Shown here one piece after another: positions 32,933 through 44,235 of a stretch of DNA of 64,000 bases. The notes beneath the pieces were generated by a model. That model was given only the letters and a program-made list of their open reading frames with translations. It was not told the DNA's origin and did no database searches. The DNA is from Zygnema cylindricum (taxonomy: Eukaryota; Streptophyta; Zygnematophyceae; Zygnematales; Zygnemataceae), in NCBI GenBank assembly GCA_037447655.1, contig JBBHKE010002976.1:575599-639598 (forward strand). The letters are read 5' to 3'. The translations under genes were made by a program, and so were the position numbers. Position 1 is the stretch's first letter, and each line of letters starts with the position of its first letter.

Positions 32933-33968
32933 AAGTCCTCAGAGTGGACAGCTTCCAAGAAGCCTCTAGGATAACCCTGACCCCTTTGTGTTTATGCAAA
33001 AATAAGTGCCACCCTGGCAAACAAAAACTCTGACCAACTTCACCTTGTGAAAACAAGACTTCCCTGAGTCGATAGCAAAAAGAATCTCTAAATTTGCTCC
33101 CCTGAGCAGTAAGTTATGGAGGGTCAAAGTTGAACTTTTGTCCAGAAGCTCTCTGGGAGAGAGGGTCCTATTTTCTAATTTTTCTAAGTCCTATATCTCT
33201 CACAGACTCTATCTATAGATGTATGGAGCCAATCAGATTTTGGTTTCGTACACAAAAGTACAGCTGCCGGTGTACTTTATGTACGGCCATTGTACGACAT
33301 GGCCTAAATGTCGATACGTGGTATGTTCGGATTCACTCCTTTAATCCTCAGAGATGCCGCGATCCAATGTCATTCCGCCACGTGTCATCCGATGTGGTGA
33401 TGACCACAAACTGCCGTAATCCTCTTCCGCGATCTCGACGTTAATTCCGGCCGTCCGATTAAATTCACATTTAATCGTAGCCGTAATAAATGCATGCGCG
33501 GTATTCGTTTCACTAAAGAATTAAATGCGCTGTATTGGTTTCTTATCTGTATCGGAATCCGTATTTTTACATTTAATGGATATATGTCTTCGTAATCAGT
33601 TACAGTTAAATGAACTATCCTACGTATAAATGTTTAAGTAATTATCAAACCATATAATACATAACACTACTTCTAGACGTAACGGCTAAGGCTAACGGCT
33701 ACTGGCTGTCTGTCGACCGGCAGGTACCAGGATCAAATCCTGTCGCCGGTACATATATTTTAGTAAATTAAACCCCTAACTAAAATATATTTTCCCGTAA
33801 ACCTCTTGATAGCCTAGGTAGCCATGGCTCTAACTCCTTCTCCAATTTCTCAGTGACTGCGACAAGTTTGAGAAGTTAGAGAGAGAAGTTAGAGGTAGAC
33901 TGCCTCGGCTTCTTTCTTATTTCAATTCAGACCTAAAAAATACTTTAAAAAGACCATTAATTTCTACA
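32913..33968 (-). mobile_element. LTR shared by G (3') and F (5') (1056 bp)
   Basis: Preceded by the G polypurine tract and followed by the F primer-binding site and gag, so one LTR serves two tandem elements. Begins TGTAGAAATTAATGG. Antisense T-arm-like motif at 33730-33740; hairpins GACTC-AGGG-AAGTC and TTTCAC-AAG-GTGAAG slightly decayed. Confidence 0.9.
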
Positions 33969-33981
33969 ATCCCCTTATTTT
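33969..33981 (-). other. Element G polypurine tract
   Basis: AAAATAAGGGGAT on the minus strand, directly before the LTR start TGTAG. Equivalent tracts lie at 42711-42723 (C, AAAATAAGGGGAG) and 44223-44235 (B, AAAATAAGGGGAG). They prime plus-strand synthesis. Confidence 0.85.
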
Positions 33982-35650
33982 CTAGTCAATATTTAATTTC
34001 AGACCACACTTTTCCCTGCAGAAAATTAGCTTAGGGGAAGGCACAGGTTTGGTCATCATATCTGCTACCATCTCACTATCTGGTCGGTACTCTAAGCTGA
34101 TTATTTTGTTTTCTACTTTCTCTCTAACAAAGCTGAGTCTAATGTCCATGTGTTTAGCTTTAAAATGATGTTTAGGATTGGCAGAAATAGCGATTGCTGC
34201 CTGATAATCACAAATTTTTTTTTGCACACCACTCTTAAGGTGACCAAGCTCACCAAGCAAAGACTTGACCCACATCAATTCTTTTACAGCAGAGCAAGAG
34301 GCCATATACTCACCCTCCATGGTGGACTGAGCAATAAATTTTTGCTATTTGCTACTCCAACAGCCAGCCCCATCACCCACATATAATACATATCCAGAAG
34401 TGCATCTCCTCATCAGAGCATCACCATAACTGGCATCACTCTAAGTAGTGATGTCAATATTCTCCCCACCCAAATGCAACCATAGATCCCTAGTTCCTAT
34501 CAAATATCTAAAGACTCTCTTAGTTGCCTCACAACCCCTCTTAGTGGGAGCATTTAGACTTCTACTCAGCACTCCTACAGCTGCAGCTAAATCCGGCCGG
34601 GTACAATTCATAAAATAGATTAGACTTCCCACTACTTGCCTGTAAAGAATAGTCTGCATAAACTTCTGTTCTTCAGGAGATAATTCCTCGTCTAAGACTA
34701 TGACTCCTCCTTCCTCACTCCCCTCACTTCCCTTGTTCAACTCCTTTGGAGTTGTATAACTATTAGCTTTATCCATTTGAAATTTTTCAAGCATGTTCCC
34801 TATTGCTTCCTTATGAGTCAATCTTATAATTTTTCTTTTCCGGTCTCTCTCTACTTGAATTCCCAAAATATATTTTGCTTCCCCCATATCCTTCATTTCA
34901 AATCTCCCCTTAAGATCGGTTTTAAGTTTATTAATTTTTTCCATTGATTTACTTAAGACAAGCAAATCATCAACATAAATTGCAATAAATATAAAACCTT
35001 CCTCATCTTCGAAAACAATGATTGAGTGATCTGAGCTGATCCGGATATATTCAGACCGGTAAGATACTCATCAAGCTTCTTATTCCACTCTCGAGGCGCG
35101 TGTTTCAAACCATAAAGAGATTTAATCAGCCGGCATACCTTGCTCTCCTCTCCTTCCTCCACAAACCCTTCGGGTTGTCGCATTAAGATCTCCTCTTCCA
35201 ATTCTCCATGCAAAAAGGCTGTCTTGATGTCCATCTGGTGCACTTCCATGTCTTCCGCTGCTGCCAAGCTGAGAAGTATGCGGACGGAGGGAAATCTGAC
35301 CACCGGGGCAAAGGTTTCCTCGTAGTCAATTCCCTCTTTTTGTGTAAATCCCTTTGCCACTAATTGGGCCTTGTAGCGCTCGATTGTGTTATCTAGGTTC
35401 AGTTTTAATTTGAAAACCCACTTACAATTGATTGGTTTTCGGTTAGGTTGACAATCCACCAGCTCCCAAGTATCGGCTACCATAATTGAGGCCATCTCCT
35501 CATTGATGGCTGTCTTCCACCGGTTTCTTTCTGGACAAGTCATCGCCTCTCCATAAGTTTGAGGTTTATCTTGATGAGATAGTTTAGTTACCTTGTTATT
35601 AACCTGGTTTTCTTGTAGTCATTTGCTACTCCTCCTTCCCCCCTCAAAAT
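33982..35650 (-). pseudogene. Element G, reverse transcriptase and RNase H
   Basis: Three overlapping minus frames. The first (35543-34953) holds CKWVFKLKLN, LVAKGFTQKEGIDYEETF, VHQMDIKTAFLHGELEEE and SLYGLKHAPREWNKKLDEY. A frameshift then moves YVDDLLV into the next frame (34965-34441), which continues through GRFEMKDMGEAKYILG and SLIYFMNCTRPDLAAAVG to FRYLIGTRDLWLHLGG. A stop follows, and the third frame (34320-33982) holds the RNase H end with EYMASCSAVKELMWV and MMTKPVPS. Once an RNA- and DNA-copying enzyme; now inactive. Closest relatives in the window are B and C. Confidence 0.9.
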
Positions 35651-37200
35651 CTGAGGCCGGAATAGATGGTTTTCGTGGATTCTTTTGAACAAACTCGGCT
35701 TCTCCCCTATCCCTTGATTCTAAATCAATTTCCACCACATCTTCCTCTTCGAGTAGAGTTGTCACTGGAGTTTCCACAGCCGAGTCCTTTTCGGTCTGAT
35801 TTGTATCTGCAAGAATGTCATCTTCTCTAAAACCCGGATAGTTAGGGAGCTCAAAATCATCGGAATTTTTTGACTCAAATCTGATTTTTACTGACTTTGT
35901 ATATTTGAAGGGATCCACAGATTTTCCTTCATCCATAACTACTAGATGCTTTACTAAGATTACATCTTCCCTTTTTAGATCATAAACTCTATATCCTTTA
36001 ACTTCCTCATCATATCCTAATAAGTATCGCGGTTTTCCTTTAGGATATAGCTTCCAATTAGACCGATCTGTATCTAGACTGAATACTTGACTGCCGAAAA
36101 CCTTTAAGTGAGATATGTCTGGTTTCCGTCCTGTCGATCTCTCATAAGGTGTTCGATCATTTATAGTTGAAGTAAGAACTCTATTTTTGAGGTAATTAGC
36201 ACAGTTCATTGCTTGTGCCCAAAACCTTTTTCATATCTTCTTATGTGACAACATACTTCTAGCACTATCACTTAGTGTTCTATTTAACCATTCAGCTACC
36301 CCATTCTGTTCTGGGTTTTCTGGAACTGTCTTTTGGTGTTCGACCCCATCTTCCCTCAGAAAATCCTCAAACAAGTTAGAAGTATACTCTCTACCATTGT
36401 CACTCCTTATTCTCTTGATTGGAGTTTCATGAAGTTTTTCGCTCCATGCTTTATATTGTCTAAAACAATCCTGAGCCTCGGACTTGTTTTTCAAAAAATA
36501 CACTCGGGAATACTGAGACCAATCATCAGTGATAGTCATCATAAATCTCTTCCCCCCCGGTGAGGGCACTTTAGCTGGTCCCCAAATATCTGTGTGTACT
36601 AGATCTAGATTTTTTTCTCCCTTATAGGTGGTTGTTTTAGGAAAGGGTAATCTGTGTGTTTTACCTTGAGCACATCCACTACAATCACTTATATTATCAT
36701 TCTCACTAAACTTAATCCCTTCCACCACTCCCATCTTTTTCATCTCTCTTAACTTGTCTAGATTCACATGCCCAAGCCTCTTATGCCACATCATAATATC
36801 ATGAACACCAGCATAATAAAGTTTCTTCTTTTCATTACTTAAAACCAACCTAAACATCCCATGGCTACCTTACTCAGCAATGAAATAGACATCTTCCTCA
36901 AACCTAGCAGTAAAGACTCTTTCCCTAGTGCTAGTAAAAAAACCCTTATCATCTAATACGGATGTAGAGATGAGGTTTTTGTTCAGCTCCGGAATAAACA
37001 ATAAATCGGAGAATATAACTATGGATGTCTTTCCTTCTACTAACACTTTCAGATCTACCGATCCTACAAGAGTAGTGGTGATTATCCTCTCATCCCCGTA
37101 CTCTATCTCTACGGTGGGAATATTTCTTATCTTAGTGAATAGGTGGCTATCCTTACACATGTGCATGGAGGCACCTGAATCTTCAATCTAGTCTGCTTCA
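35619..37200 (-). pseudogene. Element G, protease and integrase
   Basis: The protease keeps DSGAS at about 37173, but the Trp usually found just before it is a TAG stop. Integrase (36857-36231) has the HHCC finger (HKRLGH, CSGC), then HTDIWGP, SDNGREYTS and NGVAEWLNRTL for the DDE triad. A stop separates protease from integrase and another separates integrase from the linker (36209-35619). Fragmented, not functional. Confidence 0.9.
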
Positions 37201-37334
37201 CCTTTCAGTCCACCGTAAGCACATTTCTGCCTTCGTGGTATTTCGACCTCGTTTTTCGCCTCCAACTCCTCATCCAAAAGGAGCTCATCGTCCTCGTCCT
37301 CGGATTCCGCCTCATGTACCTGTGTCACAAGGGC

Positions 37335-38339
37335 CTATTTCTTTCCTCTCGCGGTACCACCGGTCTGCCCCTCTTTTAACCGAAGCTCGGTTAGCTTAGT
37401 GCACTCTGCCATATAGTGCCCAGGTTTCTTACAAAAATGACATACACCTTTGGGAGCCGTTGGTCCGAACTCGTCGGTCTGATTTTTCTGCTTCCTCCCC
37501 CCATAGTTTCCGACCGGTTTCTGGGAATCCTTGTTCCTCCAATCGGTCGCAGTTGCCAAGGCTTGGCCACTCTTTCCTCCTCTTCGGATCTCAATCGTAT
37601 TCTCCCGAACGAGAATCATCCCTACCAGTGAGTTCCATATCCACCTTGAGTCCGGTAAGTCCTGCACATGGTTGACTATGTTCTCGAACTCATCGGGTAA
37701 CTTCATCAGTAAACAGTTAACATTTTCTTTTTCACTAAAATCTTTTCCCGCACTCTCTAGCTCCATGAAGAGTGTAGCAAACTCATTGCAAAAATTCAAC
37801 ATCATCCCCCTTTTGTATACATACTCCTTAACTTTCTGATCAGCCAACTGTTGTTGCTGAATCGTACCACTTCGGTACATCTCTATGAGAGCCATCCAAA
37901 GATCGGATGCCCTTTCTACCTGCAAATGAGGACATGCAAGTCCTTGAGTGAGATGGCGTAGGATGAAGTGCTTTGCCGCCATATTGTTGAAGTCCCAGGT
38001 TTCAGTATCATTCTCCTCGTTCCTAGAAATAGGTGACATGAATGCCGAACCAGTTGTTATTGGTGTGGTCGCCTCCTTCTCCTTTCCTTTGTCCACCACC
38101 TCTCCTTCTTTTGTTTCCTCCGTTGAGGGTGGATCCTCTTTTCTGGTGAATCTGCTTCCTCCAAACCCTGGAGGAATTCTAAGACTTGATGGACGCCCCA
38201 ACCGTCCACTCACTATCCCCCAAAACCTTTTTTCGCATAGAGCTCCTATCATCATACTTTCCCAGTATATGAAGCCAGTTCCATTAAAGATTGGTACCCT
38301 AGAGGGTGGGCCCATAACCTGAAACTCTGAGACCTCCAT
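37335..38339 (-). pseudogene. Element G, gag (334 codons, frame intact)
   Basis: Starts MEVSEFQVMGPPSRVPIFNG, with the first codons in the LTR and the primer-binding site read as QVMGP. It contains a copia gag core with LLMKLPDEFENIV and a zinc knuckle CHFCKKPGHYMAEC (CX2CX4HX4C) near residue 303. It ends soon after the knuckle (GQTGGTARGKK), before the decayed protease. Gag binds RNA and forms the particle. The frame is uninterrupted, but pol downstream is broken, so it is best treated as part of a dead element. Confidence 0.85.
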
Positions 38340-38734
38340 AAGTCCTCAGAGTGGACAGCTTCCAAGAAGCCTCTAGGATAACCCTGACCCCTTTGTGTTT
38401 CAGCAAAAATAACTGCCACCCTAGCAGACAAAAACTTTGACCAACTTCACCCCTGTGAAAACAAGACTCCCGTGAGTCGATAGCAAAAAGAATCTCTGAA
38501 TTTGCTCCCTGAGCAGTAAGTTATGGAGGGTCAAAGTTGACCTTTTGTACAGAAGCTCTCTAGGAGAGAGGGTCCTATCTTCTAATTTTTATAAGTCCTA
38601 TCTCTCTCACAGAAACTATCTACTAATGTACGAAGCCAATCAAAATTCAGTTTCGTACACAAAAGTACAGCTACCGGTGTACTTTATGTACGGCCATTGT
38701 ACGACATGGCCTAAATGTCGACACGTGGTATGTT

Positions 38735-39791
38735 TGTAGAAATTAATTGTCTTTTTAAAGTATTTTCTAGGTCTGAATAGAAATAAGAAAGAAGCCGAGG
38801 CAGTCTATCTCTAACTTCTCTCTCCAACTTTTCAAACTTGTTGCAGTCACTGAGAAATTGGAGAAAGAGCTAGAGCCATGGCTACCTAGGCTATCCAGAG
38901 GTTTACGGGAAAATATATTTTAGTTAGGGGTTTAATTTACTAAAAGATATGTACTGGCGATAGGATTTGATCCTGGTACCTGCTGGCCGGCAAACACCTA
39001 ATAGCCGGTAGCCTTAGCCGTTAAGTCTATAAGTAGTGTTATGTATTATATGGTTTGATAATTACTTAAATATTTATATGTAGGATAGTTCATTTAACTG
39101 TAACTGATTACAAGAGACATATATCCAGTAAATGTAAAAGTACGGATTCCGGTACGGATAAGAAACTAATACTGCGCATTTAATTTTTTAGTGAAACGAA
39201 TACCGCGCATGTATTTATTACGGCTACGATTAAATGCGAATTTAATCGGACGGTCGAAATTAACGCCGAGATCGCGGAAGAGAATTTTGGCGGTTTGTTG
39301 TCATCGCCACATCGGATGACACGTGGCGGAATGACATTAGATCGCGGCATCTCCGAGGATTAAGGGAGCGAATCCGGACATACCACGTGTCAACATTTAG
39401 GCCATGTCGTACAATGGCCGTACATAAAGTACACCGGCAGCTGTACTTTTGTGTACGAAACTGATATCTGATTGGCTCCGTACATCAGTAGATAGAGTCT
39501 GTGAGAGAGATAGAACTTAGAAAAATTAGAAGATAGGACCCTCTCTCCCAGAGAGCTTTTGTACAAAAGGTCAACTTTGACCTCCATAACTTACTGCTCA
39601 AGGGAGCAAATTCAGAGATTCTTTTTGCTATCGACTCAAGGGAGTCTTGTCTTCACAAGGGTTAAGCTGGTTAGAGTTTTTTTTTGCCAGGGTGGCAGTT
39701 ATTTTTGGTGAAACACAAAGGGGTCAGGGTTATCCTAGAGGCTTCTTGGAAGTTGTCCACTCTGAGGACTTATGGAGGTCTCAGAGTTTCA
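38735..39791 (+). mobile_element. Solo copia LTR H (1057 bp) nested in the G LTR
   Basis: A complete E-family LTR in the opposite orientation to G, from TGTAGAAATTAATTG to TCTCAGAGTTTCA. Flanks are ATGTT (38730-38734) and ATGTC (39792-39796), four of five identical, the change being visible because other LTRs show the empty site. Motif GGATTTGATCC at 38963-38973. Hairpins present. Confidence 0.92.
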
Positions 39792-40287
39792 ATGTCCGGA
39801 TTCGCTCCCTTAATCCTCGGAGATGCCGCGATCCAATGTCATTCCGCCACGTGTCATCCGATGTGGCGATGACCACAAACCGGCGATATCCTCTTCCTCG
39901 ATCTGGGCGTTAATTCTGGCCGTTCGATTAAATTCACATTTAATCGTAGCCGTAATAAATACATGCGCGGTATTCGTTTCACTAAAGAATTAAATGCGCG
40001 GTATTGGTTTTTTATCCGTACAGGAATCCGTACTTTTACATTTACTGGATATATGTCTCCCGTAATCAGTTATAGTTAAATGAACTTTTGTACGTATAAA
40101 TGTTTGAATAATTATCAAACCTCATAATACATAACACTACTTCTAGACTTAACAGCTAAGGCTACTGGCTACCGGCTGTCTGCCGGCCGGTAGGTACCAG
40201 GATCAAATCCTGTCGCCGGCACATATCTTTTAGTAAATTAAACCCCTAACTAAAACATATTTTCCCGTAAACCTCAGGATAGCCTAG

Positions 40288-40580
40288 GTAGCCATGGCTC
40301 TAGCTCCCTCTCCAATTTCTCAGTGACTGCGACAAGTTTGAGAAGTTGGAGAGAGAAGTTAGAGGTAGACTGCCTCGGCTTCTTTCTTATTTCTATTCAG
40401 ACCTAGAAACTACTTTAAGAAGACCATTAATTTAGCCTTGGTAGCCATGGCTCTAGCTACCTCTCCAATTTCTCAGTGACTGCGACAAGTTTGAGAAGTT
40501 GGAGAGAGAAGTTAGAGGTAGACTGGCTCGGCTTCTTTCTTATTTCTATTCAGACCTAGAAAATACCATTAATTTCTACA
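40288..40580. repeat. Tandem duplication of the LTR start (about 145 bp x 2)
   Basis: Positions 40288-40433 and 40434-40580 are near-identical copies of the LTR's first 145 bp, including the CCATGGCT block and the U3 hairpin. The outer copy has a short deletion (CTAGAAAATACCATTAATT). Confidence 0.85.
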
Positions 40581-40604
40581 GATGACACCTATACTGATTT
40601 ATCT

Positions 40605-40679
40605 TTCCAATATATCGATTATCAGTAAAAAAAAATGACATATCATTAATCAGTAAAACCCTACCGATACACACCACTA
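40605..40679. mobile_element. Terminus of a GTGTTGTGTATCGG-family hAT-like element
   Basis: Ends CTACCGATACACACCACTA with subterminal TATCGATTATCAGT words, like 13821. The other end is not visible; element G may have inserted in it. Confidence 0.5.
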
Positions 40680-41637
40680 ATTAATTTGCACCAACTTAAA
40701 ACCAAAAAGTGTTTTGCATGAAGCTCTAAAACGTGTGGAGCACTACTTTCTTGGTACGTACTTGTTTCAGAGAGCGAAAACATACAAAATAACATACAAA
40801 ATATTGGAGTAACCAATGTTGACTGGGGCGAGTTTATAGTTGTCGCGCATAAAGTCTATGTGTTAGAAGACACCATGGTACCTTGTTCATCTTTTCGTTT
40901 TTGTGGGTGTTAGCATGGCAGATGGACTACAAAAGTCCTTCCATTCACCTCGGAGAAGCGAAATGCATGAAATACGTTAGAATGAATCCTTTCCAATTGC
41001 ACAGTGGTCGTCATAACACTTAGATGAAAAAACTAAGCAATATGCTATCATATGGAGTTGTTCAATCAAACAAAGGTTCGTCCTTACAATTATACCTAAC
41101 GTGGTATCTTTTTTATGCTTTTAAAAAGCGACCATCTATTCACGACAATCTTGTTCGAGTGATTAAACATAGAAATTAGCAAACACATACCATCAACTTA
41201 TGCATATGACCAAGGACATTACACATGTTAAGTTTACATAGTACTCTTTTGGGTTTGTGGTTTGTATTCTATACAAGATGGATAAACAATGTTGTCTTTT
41301 TAAATATACCACTTTTCAATAAAGTATTTTTTTACTATTAAAGTAGGCCGTATGCTTAGTTTTATAAAAGAAATGTGCATGCATACATTGAACCACCCTC
41401 ACAATAGGTGACTCACATTTTTTCAGAATCGGTGAATATTAACAATTGTAAAAAAAATATCACTTTTTGTAGACGGTAAACATGACCGAATGCAATGACC
41501 ACTCTTTTTCCAAAAGTAATATATTACCTCTTGCGGAAAGGACTCATTTACACCTTACACCAATGGAGATTTAGGTTGGTATAAAAGATAGTGTGTCCAC
41601 CAAAGATTGGATTTTATAACTTTGTGCAACATAATTT
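40680..41637. other. No recognisable gene
   Basis: AT-rich DNA with no intact frame. Fragments could derive from an older retrotransposon, but no motif is convincing. Confidence 0.35.
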
Positions 41638-42710
41638 TGTAATTCCGTGACCTCCATTAGTACACAAAATATATAGCTTATTAGAAGCCTCTAAGATAAT
41701 TTTGAGTGCCCCTCTTTTCTTTAGAACACCTACCACCTTGGCAGGCAATAACTCTAACTACCTTCACACGTGTGAAGGTTGGACTCCCCTGGGCCCAAAT
41801 CAAAAGGAATCAGTCAAAACGCCCACCATGGACTCCCCTAAGCCCAAATCAAAAAAAATGAGTCAAAACTCCCACCAAGCGACTCAATATTAAGTGGCAA
41901 AGATGTCAATATTTATTCAAGCTCTCTCAAAGAGAGGCACCTATCTACCAAAAACTCCAAGTCCTAAAACCCCTCTCTAAACCCCCATATTACTGGAGTA
42001 CGGAGCCAATCAGAAGACTGTATAGTACTCGAATGTACTCCGGCTGATGTACTTTTTGTACGGCCACTGTACGACATGGCCATGGAGGGGACGCTTGTCA
42101 CACTTGGACTTGTCTTCGCGTTTTCCGCGAATTCTAGTAACCTCTAGCAAGATGCCAAGTGGTGTTTGGTGACGTAACGACCACAAACAACCAAGGCGGC
42201 CATTTCGAGATGGCGACATGGATGTGATCCGTTCAATGTTAATCGGCCTTTGATTCCAACAGTGGAAATAAATGTGCTGTATTTGTTTCGTGCGGTGTCG
42301 TAAAGTGTACTATACTTTAAACTGTATCTATGTTGTATAATTTGTTCATCTAGCTAAATGGAATTCCCTACGTATGCATGTTTAAATAATTATCCCACCC
42401 TATATATCTCAGCACAGTTCATAGACTATAAGACGATGCTAATGGCTATTTTTACGGACGGCAGGTACCAAGATCAAATCCTGGGTCCGTGAAACCTTTC
42501 TGGTAAAACTACCAACTTCTTCTTTCTGTCTTTTTCAGACAACCTAGACACCCATAGTTGTACCTTCCTCTCCAGTCTTTACTGACAGCGACAACTGTGT
42601 GGTCTTGAGAGAGGAGTTTAGAGGCAAATTGTCTATTCTTCTTTTATGCCTTTTACTTTGATCTAATCTGACCTAGAAAATACTTTACAAAAAAACCTCT
42701 GATTTCAACA
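41638..42710 (-). mobile_element. Element C, 3' LTR (about 1073 bp)
   Basis: Starts (minus) TGTTGAAATCAGAGG after the polypurine tract at 42711-42723. It ends GGTCACGGAATTACA, matching the 5' LTR end ATAATTACA. T-arm-like motif at 42471-42481; hairpins CTTCAC-ACGT-GTGAAG and a weakened GGGCCC-AGGG-GAGTCC. The 5-bp flanks of C (AATTT left, GTTTT right) do not clearly match. Confidence 0.85.
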
Positions 42711-42723
42711 CTCCCCTTATTTT

Positions 42724-43184
42724 CTAGTCACTCTTTTCTTTAAGCTCACACTTTTCTCTAGAAAATTTTAGTTTAGGGGATGGGACTAGTTTTTCCATCA
42801 TATCTGCAATCATTTCCTCATTTGGTTTATACTCCAAACTTTCAATTTTGTTCTCTGTTTTTTCTCTCACAAAGATCAACATGATATCCATATGTTTAGC
42901 TTTAAAATGGTGTTTGGATTAGTTGCAATTGCAATGGCAGCTTGATTATCACATAAGACTTTTTGAACTCCCACCTTCATGAACCCAAGTTCTTGCAAAA
43001 GAGACTTGACCCACATTAGTTCTTTCACAACAGAACAAGAGGCCATGTACTCAACCTCTATAGTGGATTGAGCAACCACCTTTTGTTGTTTACTACTCCA
43101 ACAAGCACCATTCTCAACATATAAAACATATCTAGATGTACACCTTTTCAAAGAAGCATCTCCACAATTCGCATCAGTCCAAGT
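42724..43184 (-). pseudogene. Element C, RNase H 3' part
   Basis: Resumes right after the A-B composite with TWTDANCGDAS, then RCTSRYVLYVENGAC, KVVAQSTIEVEYMASC, KELMWVKSLL and DNQAAIAIATN, then a frameshift. The codon cut by the insertion is completed at 53101. Positions 43180-43184 are the duplicated target CAAGT. Confidence 0.88.
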
Positions 43185-44222
43185 TAGAATATTGTGTCCT
43201 CCATTGGACTACAGAATACAAGAAGCCTCTAGATAGTTATTAACTAACCCACTTTCAATGGCAACCACTGCTACACAAGCAGACAAGCAGACAATCTGAC
43301 TGCACCCTTATGCAGCCTGGACTCCCTTGAGTCCGTAGAAAAAGAAATCTCTGAAAACGCCCAACCAGGCGATAAGTTATAAGGCAGTAAAAATGCCAAT
43401 TTGTACAAACTCTTAAAGGGAGAGGTGACTACCTACCAAAATTTTCTAAGTCCTGATTCTCTCTAATAACTTCTATCTACTAAAGTACGGACCAATCAGA
43501 TTACTCTACTGTACCAAAAAGTACTATTGCCGGTGTACCTTTTTTACGGCCTATGTACAACAAGGCTTTTAAGCGGACGCATGTCCGCTTTTCACTCGTT
43601 TGTACGTTCCTCGGAATTCCTATGACCGAATGTCATCTCTCCACGTAGCTCCAAGTCATGCCACGTCACAAAACGCCAAAGTGACCACTCCGGGATTTTG
43701 GCGATAATGTGCATCGTTAGATTATACGCGAAATGCAATCTTAGCTGTTACAAATACTTGCGCGATATTTGTTTCGCTGTCTAAACAAACTACGTGGTAT
43801 CCTTTTTCGAATTAGTATCATACTACATACTTTCTAAAACTGTATCTATGTACTCCGTATACAGTTGCAGTTAAATGGATTTAATCCTCCTGAAATAAAT
43901 ATATACTTATCACATACCATTGCATTTAGCATTCGTCCTAGTCTATTAGGATAAAGCTGACCGCTATCGGCCAACTTGACGAACCGTAGGTACCGGGATC
44001 AAATCCCAGGTCCGTCAAGCATATTTTTAGTAACCTACTAATAATAACTGCCTGTTGAACTAAGGAAGTCATAGATGACCCACCGTCTCTATCCTTTAGT
44101 GACTACAACAAGTATGGGGGCTAGAGAGATGAGGTGGAGGCAGGCTGTCCGTCCTTTTCTTTTCCTTTTATACAAACATATTCCAACCTAGAAAATACTC
44201 TAGAAATCAATTAATTTCAACA
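43185..44222 (-). mobile_element. A-B composite, 3' LTR (1038 bp)
   Basis: Starts TGTTGAAATTAATTG after AAAATAAGGGGAG. Hairpins GGACTC-AAGG-GAGTCC and CTGCAT-AAGG-GTGCAG. Motif GGATCAAATCC at 43996-44006, bracketed by TTGACG and CGTCAA that can pair. The end (ATATTCTA) differs from the 5' LTR end (GAATTGCA) by several bases. Confidence 0.9.
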
Positions 44223-44235
44223 CTCCCCTTATTTT

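Larger units (their letters stand above)
38320..40580 (-). mobile_element. Element G, 5' LTR, split by solo LTR H
   Basis: LTR sequence occupies 38320-38734 and resumes at 39792, ending (LTR start TGTAGAAATTAATGG) at 40580. Solo LTR H sits between, with ATGTT/ATGTC flanks. Antisense T-arm-like motif at 40200-40210. The first 145 bp of U3 are duplicated in tandem. Confidence 0.88.

Noticed and set aside
38320-40580. Two independent LTRs of opposite orientation forming an inverted-repeat element
   Set aside because: The minus LTR continues in register on both sides of the plus LTR, with ATGTT/ATGTC flanks, so it is a solo LTR inserted into another LTR.
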